In this document: positions 42,428 to 53,740 of the stretch, in pieces
Numbering within the stretch: position 1 is the stretch's first letter
Layout of the letters: each line of letters starts with the position of its first letter
Assembly (NCBI GenBank): GCA_905250075.1
Contig: CAJNOP010000204.1
Span: forward strand, 1-64,000
DNA: 64,000 bases
Direction of reading: 5' to 3'
Source of the DNA: Rotaria sp. Silwood1
Taxonomy: Eukaryota; Rotifera; Eurotatoria; Philodinida; Philodinidae
Translations under genes and position numbers: made by a program
Notes under the pieces: generated by a model
Seen by the model: the letters and a program-made list of their open reading frames with translations, nothing else
Database searches by the model: none
What the model was told of the DNA's origin: nothing

Positions 42428-43374
42428 ATGGGTAACAAGGGTGCCAAAAAGGGACCATCGAAAGAACTGACACCCAAACGTTGGTTGATGAATTTTTTCA
42501 TTAATATTTTCATACTAGTCTTGAATTTTTAGAAATTGCTATGCTGAAAGCGAATACGCAGTATACTGATAGAGGTAAGATAAAACACTATTAGTGTGTT
42601 CTCGCTAATTTTCTATTTGTTTTCTAGATATTCGAGAGTGGCATGCTGTAATTTATTGCATATAAGATTGTACTCATGAATACATTTTCGTATCTAGGGT
42701 TTCCTTCGTGATTGTCCAACAGGCAAACTCAACAAAAAACAATTTGTTGAAGTGTACCAAAAATTTTATCCGCATGGCAAAGCAGATGCTTTCTGCAAGT
42801 CAGTCAATCGATTTGTAGTATCTTTTCTGTTGACTTTCTCTCTCACTTTAGGTTTGCATTTTCCATGTTCGATGCCAATCACGATGGAACAATTGATTTT
42901 GATGAATTTCTACTGGCTGTTGCTGCTACGAGTCAAGGCAGTTTAGATGATCGACTCGAAGTTGCCTTTGATATGTGAGTTCGATCGATTTATTATTTGA
43001 ATATTCTGCTCTTGTTCAGGTGTGATATTTCCAATGATGGACAAATCGATCAAAAAGAATTGGCCGGTATGATATCGGCTATAGTAAGATTTTAATATCT
43101 CTACATATGTCCTGATTTTTCTCGTAAAACACATCAATTTATTTTAAGTATGACCTTACGGGTGAAACTGATCGCAAAGGAGATCGTGATCCAAAGAAAC
43201 GTGCTGCGGAAATAATTCGCAAGCTCGATGTCGGTGGCGATCGAAAATTGAGCAAACAAGAGTTCATTGCTGGGTATGTAGATCAGGATGAGTTTTATCT
43301 CAACTCATTAGTTTCTTTGTCTTAGATGCAAAAGCGATCCGATGATTCGTCGTCTACTTGCTCCCAATGTTTAA
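42428..43374 (+). CDS. Neuronal calcium sensor (hippocalcin/neurocalcin type)
   Basis: Eight exons are inferred: 42428-42479, 42533-42574, 42628-42647, 42698-42798, 42852-42974, 43020-43083, 43149-43273 and 43326-43374. They are split by 45-65 bp introns with consistent phase and give 191 residues, the usual NCS length of about 190. The layout is family-typical. MGNKGAKKG at the N-terminus is a possible N-myristoylation site. Then come LTPKQIAMLKANTQYT, the degenerate first EF-hand with its Cys-Pro (GFLRDCPTGKLNKKQF), EF2 DANHDGTIDFDEF, EF3 DISNDGQIDQKEL and a fourth loop DVGGDRKLSKQEF, and CKSDPMIRRLLA at the end. EF4 lacks the usual ligand spacing and probably does not bind Ca2+. NCS proteins act as Ca2+/myristoyl switches on membranes in neurons. 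A 20 bp exon (42628-42647) is the shortest seen here. An AATAAA lies about 100 bp past the stop. Confidence 0.92.
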
Positions 43375-43851
43375 GTGCAGTTTTTTAATATCACTAGAAA
43401 TCGTTTTTTACTCTTTCTCTATAAGCATACACAAAAAGTTCCATTTTACCATGTGACATCAATCCATTTTTTTAACCAATAAACAGTAATCATTATATTA
43501 CAGTAGTATATGGAGAAGAATCTTTGTTATAAATGCTAGACTATTTCACGAATAGATTTATGAGATAATCAAGCATAGCCAAGCCATGTTGAATGAAAAC
43601 ACTATCGGTAAAAGTTGGTGTTAGCACTTTGAGACTAAGTGCAACACCGTCAATCGATCATATTGTCAATCAATTGTCTGATAATGAAACCGCTTTAATG
43701 GAAGAAATGAAGTACAAAAGTTTTATTCTAAGAATGATAAGAAAAGAACAGGAAAGGCTAGGAGTAAACATATAAGAAAATAGAACACTAGAAGATATAA
43801 AGTATAGAAAACTGAACGGCAAAAACGAAAGCGTCTTATTAAGGGAGCATC
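43375..43851. other. Convergent 3' flanks
   Basis: Space between the plus-strand calcium sensor and the minus-strand peptide gene. It contains the NCS poly(A) signal (aaccaataaacag). A 60-codon frame at 43593 has no features that support a gene. Confidence 0.4.
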
Positions 43852-44193
43852 TCAAGCCTTATAACTGCATAGCTGACGGCAAAGTTGGTATTTATTTACG
43901 TCAGTATCTAGAATGCAATCGAGCACACACTTAATCTGTTCTATTATTGATGAAAAATCTGTGGATTCATCGACGTCATCGTCAGTACGCGTTGTAGAAT
44001 ATAACTTCACTTGGCGTCGGAAGTCGCTCTTCAAGTCTTCTCGTTTGTTATTAGCTAGATTTTGAAGCAAATAACACAGTTCAAGATCTTTCTAGAATTG
44101 AAGTATCGAGCGTTTATTGATAGCAGTACCTTTAACCTTCAGGATGTACACAATGATTAGCAGTAGTACAGCAACAATAGAAACCGTGCGCAT
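43852..44193 (-). CDS. Small secreted Cys-containing peptide precursor
   Basis: Exon 1 (44193-44137) encodes MRTVSIVAVLLLIIVYILK, a signal peptide. A 45 bp intron (gttaaagg ... cttcaattctag) leads in phase to exon 2 (44091-43852). This gives KDLELCYLLQNLANNKREDL, KSDFRRQVKLYSTTRTDDD and IIEQIKCVLDCILDTDVNKY, and ends QLCRQLCSYKA. Total is 98 residues. The mature part has five Cys in a C...C-x3-C...C-x3-C layout and dibasic sites (NNKR, FRR), which suggests a processed hormone-like or other secreted peptide. The intron is needed because the unspliced frame meets a stop. Its size matches the 45-65 bp introns next door. A TATA-like ttatatacat lies about 85 bp before the ATG on the minus strand. 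The family is unknown; insulin-type spacing is not met. Confidence 0.55.
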
Positions 44194-47100
44194 TGTAAAT
44201 GGTGATTGAGTGAGAGGAAAACGTGAATGTGCTTGTGAGTCCACTTAGGAGAGTTTATCGTATTCTACGTATGTATATAACTGTCTCGTAGAGTCAACCA
44301 TCGATTTATAGTTACCAAGAGAGAGCAAAAATCAGTGATCCATTCGAGTGTCACTGTGCATATTGACTATTTTAATTGGCTTTCTCATAGAAATACAGCA
44401 AACAAAACTAATCATGCATACTTGCAATTTTATAAGTCAACATATATAATTGGTAACTTTGGAATAATTATAATTTTTTTAAAATTTTTAGTAGTTATTA
44501 AGTGCGTGGAATGAATATGATACGTAATTGAGTATCATTTTATGTTTTGTTCATTTCTATAGTGACTAAATATAAGAACAAGAAGAATGACGGCAAACAA
44601 ATAAAGTATTTATTGTGCAAGATGTCTCAAATTATAATTCTTTTTCAAGAATGTCTTAGAAAGAATAATAAAATGGATAATTACCGTCATATGGTACGTA
44701 ATATAGGTGTTCCGAAATAATCTACTCATTTATTTACTAAAAATAAATATAATTGATGATCAGATTGTAAATTGAAACTATACATGTCGTTTGCATCGTT
44801 AGTCTAATGGCTATTGTGTAAATGGCGTCATTCACTAATTTAGATTGATTTGTATGCTTGAAACTAGAACTTGTTAGCTTTTTTCATTATTTTAGTTGTT
44901 ATCTTAATGATTTTCTCTAGTCAATCATAATACGACAAAAGATGAAAAAGAAAATGTTTAAGATTAATTTTCGTTTGTATCTCGATTGAACTTTCATTTA
45001 CTTATTGCTGGATAGATATGGAATGACAATCTGATTCAGATTAAAGATTTTCGGATTAGATTTTATTAAAAATAGTAATAAGAGTGATATCAAAATACGA
45101 AGAGAGGCGCATGTGTGAATATGTGAATCATGAACATTGAGAAAATAGGGTAAGATTTTACATCAGATATTTTTTTTATTGATCGCTTCTGAAGTGAAGG
45201 AGATTGATAGCACTTAAATGTGTCGAAGTTTGGTATGTATAAATAAAATACAATGCTTTATCTATTTCATAGTAACTATCAAAAACTTATTTTATTTCCA
45301 CACAAACAGATTGAAAAAGTCACAGCGAAAAAGTTGTTCATTCTAGTGAGTGGAACAGAATAGTAGATTTACAGTAAGAAAATTATGATAGTAATTTTAA
45401 AATTAGTTCGATGTAGTTTTTTTTTCATATAAGCAAGTAAATGAAACCACTTTACATTGTGTTTTTTTCTATTTGCCGAGCAGGTGTATTGATTCATTTC
45501 AAGGAGGTTCACTCAACCATGAGGAGATACGATAAAGAACATCAATATGATTTAAATTGTATCTTTGTGCTATCAGAATCAGAACAATTAGAAGCGTAGA
45601 GATTCCTAGTTTCGTTCTTGCACTTATAAAATGGACTTGATTTTTTAGTCATGCTTACAAGTATTTGTATGTTGATTTACACTTTCGTAGAGAACAATGA
45701 AATAGTATTGGTAGTTGAAGTGAAATAAATTATGTCGGCAACATCATATCTTAGATGATATTTTAAAAGCCAGTTGTACATCACTTAAATAAAACTCTTT
45801 CAGAATCTACTATTACCATATGTTTCAAATTGGTAAAAGTATTTAAGAAATCGGAACGTTATATTTTATCTTTCGCATAGTGAAAGAGTTATAGGCATGA
45901 TCTGTTACCATTATGTTTCATGCTGACTAATAGTTCTTCAAGACAGGCAAGCAATTTTTTTTGTTGCATCTATACACCATGTTTGAGAAGATCTGGAATG
46001 ATTGAATACCTATTCTTATTGGTTTCGAAGTATTTCACGAATTAAACGAGGTATTACGCATCATTGAGTTGAATTTCGACAAGAGTGATAAAATTGTCGA
46101 AGCAATATCTCAGAAAACTAAAATTTATAAGAGTGAATAATGTGTTACGAATATTGATTTTGTTGCATACACGAAGGAACAGTGTGTTTCTAAAAACAAA
46201 AGACTGCATCATATACTTATCATTTATTCTCGACTCTGACAAGAACAGTATGATTATTGCACTGCTGTGACAATCTTCAATATTCTAGTGATGAATCTAG
46301 ATATCCAGCTAGGGAATGAAAATTTCTAAATGATGACATCCGCGGTAGTGAAAGTGTTTTTCGAAAGAAATTAGATAATGCACTCTCTCACTTATGTTTC
46401 ATTGTATCAGTTTCAAGAGGGAAAGAACCGTTTTGTTTTTGGTTTTTCATCAATTTGAAATAAAAAGAATATTTTAAGCCAAACAACGTTGATCTCAGCT
46501 CTTTTGCCTTTTGAATTCTATTGAAAAAAAAGCAATGAGAACTTAGTCTTAAAACTGAAAGATGATTAGATCCAAGCTTCTCAACAACAACAACCAAAAA
46601 ATCAACTTTAGGCCTTTATATCAATAGATATGCATCGTATTTACGATTTTAAGCCTGGTTTTTGTCGTTGTTTTAAATGATTGTCTGGCGAAAAAAAAAA
46701 TATTTGACTTGTTGTAAAATTATTTTCAAAAATTTATTTGTGACGATGACGCGGGCAATAATGGTACGATTTGACACTGTTCTAATTAAAAGATTAGAAT
46801 TAGATTGAATGACGAAGGTTACTCAATTTTATTACAACCAACTCCGATGATTTATCTTACGGCCTTCTTGTTGTTCATCTTGCTCCTTTGAACTTTGGTT
46901 TTTTTTTGGAAAAAAATAGTGATCCAATAGAATGCATTAGAGTTTCTTCTATAACATTCAGTCGAAGAAACAATTTTTTTGTTAAAAGAAATGAAAATGA
47001 GTTTTCAGACATATTTAGCTTGTTTTCTAAATCTGAGTTATGACACTGTTTTATTTTAAATAGTCGAAGTTGTATTTAGTTCTGTTTACTTCCGAAGTGT

Positions 47101-48225
47101 TTTTAAATTAATTATCAGTCAACGTGAGCAATTATCCATGTCTTTTTGCATTTGACACTATTATTTATAAGAGAACTTGCCTATAACGATTGGCATCGCT
47201 CTTAAACAACAGTAACCGGTTTTGTTTCACAATTCTTTCGATTTTAAATTTTAAATTGTTCTGTGCAAACATTTATAAGCTAAACTCTAAAAATCATCGT
47301 GATTACTTCTATTCACGAATGAATAGCGATCACCGAACTGCTGAAACCGCCAGTGCTATCTTCTATATAGGCTCTTTTGTTTTTCCAATCAAGTATAATA
47401 TTATAGATTGCTCATGCACAATCAGCTGTATAGTTTAATTCCACATTACTTAAAAGAAAATTTAACGTTTATCCTATTGTCTTTGGTTCAAAATGATAGA
47501 TGTAGGCTCTATTGTCGTTAGCCAGAAGAAGGAACAGACGGAAAATTAACTCTGTTAAAAATTTGGCAATATATAAAGCATAAGTTATATTTTAATAAAA
47601 GTTTTTTTTGCTAAACTTTTGAAACCTTACCATATTGCTAAAATAGATAGAGTTTCTACTCGTGGAACAGTTCTTTATGTTTGAATTTCATGAATCACTA
47701 TAGTTCGGAGTTTGCCGTAGCTTTTGCGGCGCCTGTTCTTTGGAAGCACTGGCATAAGAAATCACTCAACATATTTTGCTCAATACAATGCTTGTTCACC
47801 AAACAAATATAAATTGTTCAAGTATACTTCTTTTCACTTTGTTTGATTCTTGTGATCCTCAAGTTAGGTTGAACAAAATGGCATTCATTTCTTTTCCATT
47901 GAACAAAGACAAAAGCAGATAGACACAAGACACTGGAGTACACATAAAAGAGTGTGGATGTATTGGATACATGCGAAATGAATATTCACATTCATTCACA
48001 TATACGCATCTTTCTCAGAAGTCTTTTCAAGTTTTGTATAACACTTTTTTCCTAGAGTAAGCTGAAAGGTTACTTTTGAGAAGATTGAATCTTGACAATA
48101 GATTCATACTGTCAATATTAGATGTTATTAATCTTAAATCGAATCTTGTTAGTCATTTTTTTTAGCACTATCGTATTTAATTATGTGTAATCATATTGAT
48201 AATATAATCGTTGAAATGGTTGTAT
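44194..48225. other. Gene-free stretch
   Basis: About 4 kb of AT-rich DNA with no supportable exon on either strand. It has many short frames and A/T runs only. The right end is the 3' flank of the minus-strand GPCR. Confidence 0.4.
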
Positions 48226-49158
48226 TTAATTAATCATGGCGTCAACTCGGTTGTGGAATTGCCAATGAAATATGATTTTCGCTGACCGGATGAGTTGGTT
48301 TCGATACATTCGTGCAGAAAGAATGTATAGAAAAAATGGTGCGACGAACGAAAGATAAAACGGTAGTTTGAAGATGATGTACAGAAAGGAAAACATGATA
48401 GTAGATCGAAATACGATCGGCAAAATCAACGTGAGAAAGATCGAACAGAATGGTAATGTGAGAATAAGATGAACGGTTAATTGAAGTAGAAGCATTCGAA
48501 TCAGTTGCCTTTCAGTGCGACGACGTCTGGTTACGATCGTAATGATCTGCCATTGACTTACATTGTAGATAGTTAATAAGCCGAAAGTTATCATCATACA
48601 GGGTGCAATGATAGCAAATACAACCACTTCGATAATGACAAACACTTGTTTGAACACTGTATCGGATCTAGGTACACATCCAAGTTTATCATCTTGTCTT
48701 AGATCGAAAGTTATTGGAACACCGATAAAAAACAATGCCAATATAATGATTAAAAGCATAATTATAACTCGAGCCACGCTCACACTACTGAATTTCCGTA
48801 GTCGATCATTGGATGAACTCGCACAAAAGCGATCGACAGAGGCAAATACAATTAAATATACAGAGATGCTTGGACACAGATTCAGAAAATAGCTGATCAA
48901 TTTGCACGCAACATTGTAATGTTTAGACGGACTGAGCTGATATCCATCAGCCAAAAGATTAAAAACGAGTAAAACAGTCGAATAGAAAAGATTATTGATA
49001 CCCAGAATAAGAAAATAAAGAGAACACGCATGATGATTGAAAGTGGGTTTGGTCAATATGATGATATTGAGCCCATTACCCAATGCACCCAGAACAATAA
49101 TAATTGGAACGAAAATTTGTGTCATTTCTATTGCGAGTGTGATGAGCGGGTCAACCAT
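48226..49158 (-). CDS. Orphan rhodopsin-type GPCR, single exon
   Basis: 310 residues with seven hydrophobic segments. TM1 has LGALGNGLNIIILTKP with the conserved Gly-Asn. TM2 begins HACSLYFLILGINNLFYST. TM3 ends SVYLIVFASVDRFCAS, with DRF for DRY. TM5 is VIIEVVVFAIIAPCMMITFG. The third loop is short and basic (TRRRRTERQLIRM). TM6 is LLLQLTVHLILTLPF. TM7 is weak (FYLSFVAPFFLYILSARMYR, without NPxxY). A Cys pair (ACKL at the TM3 start and LGCVP in loop 2) could form the usual disulphide. This type, short, intronless and neuropeptide (FMRFamide)-receptor-like, is highly multiplied in bdelloids as I recall. The ligand is unknown. The start was taken as the ATG at 49158. Confidence 0.75.
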   Translation of the reverse strand: MVDPLITLAIEMTQIFVPIIIVLGALGNGLNIIILTKPTFNHHACSLYFLILGINNLFYSTVLLVFNLLADGYQLSPSKHYNVACKLISYFLNLCPSISVYLIVFASVDRFCASSSNDRLRKFSSVSVARVIIMLLIIILALFFIGVPITFDLRQDDKLGCVPRSDTVFKQVFVIIEVVVFAIIAPCMMITFGLLTIYNVSQWQIITIVTRRRRTERQLIRMLLLQLTVHLILTLPFCSIFLTLILPIVFRSTIMFSFLYIIFKLPFYLSFVAPFFLYILSARMYRNQLIRSAKIIFHWQFHNRVDAMIN

Positions 49159-51823
49159 CACTTCTCTTTCTGTACTAATAATGTATTCAGCTTTTTCTTT
49201 TTTTTTTGCGTCTCAATATACTCAAAATTCATTTCCAATCTGAAACCCAAGTAGGAAAACAGATGCCTGTCAAATATAGTGGATCCTTATATGGTTTTAT
49301 TCTTGATGTTTCAGAACATTTAGTAGGATTCGTTAAGGACAAAACCAATCATATTAGCCACTCAATGCTTTACATTATATATAGTGTCTCGACATGATGA
49401 CAGACAGTGGCATTATATTCAGATAGAAATAGAGAAGAGATATGTTTGACGTGTAAGAGAAAATCCGTACGAATAGCCTCTCATTAACAAAAGAATAGGA
49501 TTCACTGTGAGAAGAAAATGTTGACGGTCGTATTCAACCTTATCTTTAATAAAACCAATTTTTTGACTGAATATACAATATGTAAACGAGCTATGTTGAT
49601 ACAGAATCAGTTCTCCAGTAATATGATTAGAATAATAATCGAACAGGAAATTTCTTTGTGTTTCAATAACATTTGTTTGAGAACAAAATAAAAGATTGGC
49701 TGAGTAAAAGATCTTTCTTGGAATCTTAAAATAGAAAATAATTAGTGCCCAATGGCTTCTTACACGTTTCATATTGAAAATGTATTGCTAACTAGAACTG
49801 AAAAATTTCATTTTTGTTCATTGTTATTCGTCATTGTGTTGAACTTTGATAGGATCAAGTGAGGCATTAAAGGATTAATTGGCGTTATAAATTTTGTTTA
49901 CAAATACAGCTTGATATTTTCAATTTAAATCATAAGATTCTTTCTTTTTTTTTTGAATTTATGTGATTCAGTTAGACAAGTCCAATCATCGCAATAGAAA
50001 ATAATTAGTTTTTTTTTCTATCTTTCAGCGCAGAGATTTGATTTACACCTTAAGCGTTCGTAAGAATCGCTTGAGGATATGGGTATAGTTCTTCGAAAAT
50101 AGAAGAATCGTACTCATAGGCTTAATTACCCATACTCACCCTGTTTCGACCTCTGTCGACGACATGATTTATATTATCATCGAACATACGCTCTATAAAA
50201 TTGTTCAGAATGAATAACAAACTAGGTCTATACACTTTTGAAATTCATTAGCATATAGAGAAAACTAGGTACTTTGAAATTCATATTCCGAATAAAATTT
50301 AGGATGTAGCTTAAAGCATTAATTTTTAATATTTTTGAAATCATTGAGAATTGCTTGTTACCCAGGTAAATATTTTCTCCGTTTTTTTTGTTTTAACTTG
50401 AATAATGTCTACTGAAAAAGAAGATGGTGAGGTCAAGCTTAGAAAAAGAAGGATATGAAATCTAAATTTTCTATTTTGCTGTGTAATCAGAGTAGTGATT
50501 AATTACAAAGAAACAAAGATGATCACTATATACGTAATAGCGAGTTATAATTAAATTTTAGTCAAATACTCAACAAACTTGAGTGTATAAAAAAATTCCA
50601 AAAGTCAGAAAATCGGAATTTTTCCTCGCATCTCGTATGATCTGGTATCCTTGACACGAAGCTTCAAAGTCAGAAAATTAGAAAACTAAACAATGCTACT
50701 TGAAAGAGTATAACTAATAATGAATACAATAGATGTCGCTAGCTACCCAACATTTAAGTATATGATGACAATAAACGAATATGTTTAAACATTGAAATCT
50801 CTAAAATAGTATATTCGATCACTGCTAATAGAATTTAAATAAAACATAATTAATAAGTATTTTTATATTATTTTGATACTGATCAACTTAACGATTTACT
50901 CTTACAGAGTATGACTAATACCAAACATTTGGATCGTGTAGAAGCAAGACGCAATATCCAGAAATCATCTTTACTTTTATTGATATTCTTTAACGGAATG
51001 TACTTATATTTTGTTCGTTCATGCTGCAGATTGAGTTTTAAAAATTCGAACATTCAAATGTACTTTTTAAAGAGCTATCAAATGCAGTAATCTTCATTAA
51101 AGTTTGCTTTTACTTTTGTAAACTTTTCAAAAAATACTTCGTTACGGAATTTCATCAAGTGGAAATCATTTCACAAAATTTGAGAAGAAATTTAATATTT
51201 TTTATAAAATATATCATGTAAAAATTAGTTTTTTACTATTTTTACAATTATTTCGTTGTCTGATTTTATTTTCATTGCTACCTTATGCTTTGCTTTCTTG
51301 CTACAGTCATTTGTATTTTTCAATTTTAGATAAAACATTTTCTATTGTCATTGTAGAAACCTAATATTTGTGAGTAAATGGCTCTCTCATGTACAGAGAG
51401 AGCTCGACGTTGTTGAAAAAAAACAAAGCTGCAGGACTATCTCAATTAATAAAATAGCAAGACTGTGAACAGAAACATATATGTGTAAAATATATTTTGA
51501 TACGGTTAAAATAATATTCAGTGGTGGCAACTCTTGTCAATACAAGAATCGATATATAATTGAATATATATTTATACTGGGCAATGAATTTAGTATTTCA
51601 TTATCACGAACACTTTTTGTCATCAGTCATGACAAGAATGAGTATTACTAAAGAAGAACCTTGAAAACATATTTTGATTATGTAAGAAACGATTTTTTAA
51701 CAATGATTTTTTTTTGTCTATACCATTGCGAGTTAGATTGAAATAGAATAATAAAATAAGCTGATTTTTTTCATCAACTATTTTAGGTGTTGATGTTGGA
51801 ATTGAAGAAACAATGAAAAAAAA
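49159..51823. other. Gene-poor stretch
   Basis: The only long frame is on the minus strand at 49419-49772, 117 codons: MKRVRSHWALIIFYFKIPRK ... YSYGFSLTRQTYLFSISI. It has no recognised domain or membrane signature and may be chance. A short palindromic patch lies at about 50050-50145 (aagcgttcgtaagaatcgct; gggtatag ... tacccata). Confidence 0.35.
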
Positions 51824-52080
51824 ATGGCCTATCAAAACGTTATAGTCGAAATAACATTCAAAGATGAACATAATTTTCTATCTTTTATTAAAGATAATAA
51901 CACATCAATAATCGTTTATGAAATATTAGAAAATGAAATTGAAGATGTTGAAAAAAGCTAACAGTATTATTTGTGAAAACAAAATTCATTTCATCAATTC
52001 AAAAGATATATTCAATAACTGTTATTGGTGTCCATAAAGTTGAATATGGAGTTTACTCAAATAGCTCAAGAAAACAATAA
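51824..52080 (+). CDS. Small unknown protein gene with one homopolymer frame break
   Basis: From the ATG at 51824 the frame reads MAYQNVIVEITFKDEHNFLS, continues to YEILENEIEDVEK and stops. One extra A in the 6-base run 51951-51956 would carry it on as KLTVLFVKTKFISSIQKIYS, then ITVIGVHKVEYGVYSNSS, to a stop at 52078-52080. That would be about 85 residues of alternating strand and helix, with no Cys or membrane segment. Two good halves on either side of one homopolymer suggest a real gene with a consensus error. A recent mutation is equally possible. The family is not recognised. Confidence 0.4.
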
Positions 52081-52852
52081 TTCTGCATTTTTGATGAACA
52101 TTTTGTCAGTTATACTTTTATTCTTATTTCCTTTAAATTAATTTTTGTGCCCCCTGTAACTACATGTAGTAATAACAGCTAATCGACATAGAATAGGTAA
52201 ATTGCATCGAGCAACAAATTAGAATATTAGTTCATCGATTTCATAATATGTTGGACGTTTCAGCTATTGAACTTTCATATTGTAATGTCGACAAAAAGGA
52301 TGGAACTCCGTAACGAATGATATTTTTAGATTTTTATGTTACGTTGTTATTTTGATCGCAAACTAGATTCATATATTTGAAAGCTCATGAACGATTGCAC
52401 AATTTTCGTATTTAGTGCTTTTTCACTATGTCCTCTCTTTTTGTAGCTAAAAGGAAAACTTTAAAAGCCTCTTTAAAAAAATTTCCATTATTTTCAAATT
52501 TCATAACGAGTGGTATTATTATTTATGTTACTGTTGTGATTAAATGGAAATGAATAAAATTTATGGCAATGATAGATCTAGAGAGTCTTTACCAATGATG
52601 AAAATTTCGATGCGTTTGCTAGTATTGCTACGAAGAAATAGATTATGCATGATTAATAATGGGTACACCGTAACGATAGAGCACACGTAAATGCAACTTT
52701 AAGATTTTGTTCGTTCTGTACGATGTTTGTAAAAAAATAAGTGAATCCGTGATATAGCATACACTTTTACGAACATTCAATTCGCGCTTGAAGGCCGTTA
52801 ATTAAGCCGTTCGAATCACGTGAAACAGAACAAGCAAATAACGATAATAATC
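52081..52852. other. Spacer with a weak direct repeat
   Basis: Two similar blocks occur about 190 bp apart: cgtaacgaatgatattttta near 52310 and cataacgagtggtattatta near 52503. No gene was seen. Confidence 0.35.
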
Positions 52853-52974
52853 TATTTATATGAAAGAAGGAGATAATTTATTAAGACGTCATTCTTAACT
52901 AGTTGACGTATTGCTTACGTCAACTAGTTAAGAATGACGTCTTAATAAATTACCTCCTGTCTTTCATATAAATA
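52853..52974. repeat. Near-perfect 122 bp hairpin
   Basis: The left arm (tatttatatgaaagaaggag ... aactagttgacgta) and the right arm (tacgtcaactagttaagaat ... tcatataaata) are reverse complements over about 58 bp with only two or three differences. The loop is ttgct. The inner 40 or so bases (attaagacgtcattcttaac and on) are identical. The very low divergence suggests a young insertion or active arm-to-arm correction. Confidence 0.9.
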
Positions 52975-53209
52975 TTAGCGCTGTTTTGCCTCTTCTATTA
53001 TACATGGTTCGAACAGCTCCTACAGAACAATACTGATGCATTATACTTATTTTGGTTGTGAACACACAATGCGTTGTACAAATACAACGAGGAAATCCAT
53101 GTTTTACAAACTTGAAGTCTTTTCACAAAACCTTTGTTGTGGAGTGAAGACATACACTATGACCAAACAGTTATGGCTTGATAAGATTGATCAATTGTAT
53201 TAGGGCTTG

Positions 53210-53740
53210 GTTATTATGTTTGGATTCGGTACTAAAAGTAATTAAATGACTCAAGTTTGAGCTTAGACTTATTGTTACTTTTTTTTATTTTATTTTAGGG
53301 ATGCACCGATGCATATCAGAGACTGAAACCGAATCAAATTAAGTGGAACCTTCTTTATTCTACTGGGCAGTGATGTCTTAATTAAGTCTCAAACATGAGC
53401 AATAAAGTTTGCTTCAGTATAGGGCTCATGTTCTCTGACTGAAAAATTAAATAACCCGGTTTTTTGAAGCTTTAGAATTTCTCGAAATCGTCAGATTTAG
53501 CTTATAGGCACACGAAAACTGAATCTAATTCAGACTTTTTCATTAGTTTCGATCTTTGATGCCTATTCCCATTCCAATCGCTCTCAAATCTAACTAAGTT
53601 CACTCTAGTCGAATAATTAGAATTGGTGTATTTCTGAAAGAAAATAATATAAGCAGAAGTAGGTCTAAGCTCAAACTTGAACCATTCGATTACTCTTAGT
53701 ACCGAACTCACGCGAAAATTTGCAAACAGTTTCGGTTTGA
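53210..53740. repeat. ~530 bp foldback element
   Basis: The left arm (ttcggtactaaaagtaatta ... ctcaagtttgagcttagact) pairs with the reverse complement of the right arm (ttcggtactaagagtaatcg ... ttcaagtttgagcttagacc) over about 80-90 bp. Weaker pairing continues inward. The interior has no intact frame. A non-autonomous foldback transposon is likely. Confidence 0.65.

Noticed and set aside
43852-44193. Insulin-like peptide
   Set aside because: The Cys spacing (C...CxxxC...CxxxC) does not match the A/B-chain insulin pattern.
48608-48892. 94-codon plus-strand frame
   Set aside because: Antisense shadow of the single-exon GPCR.
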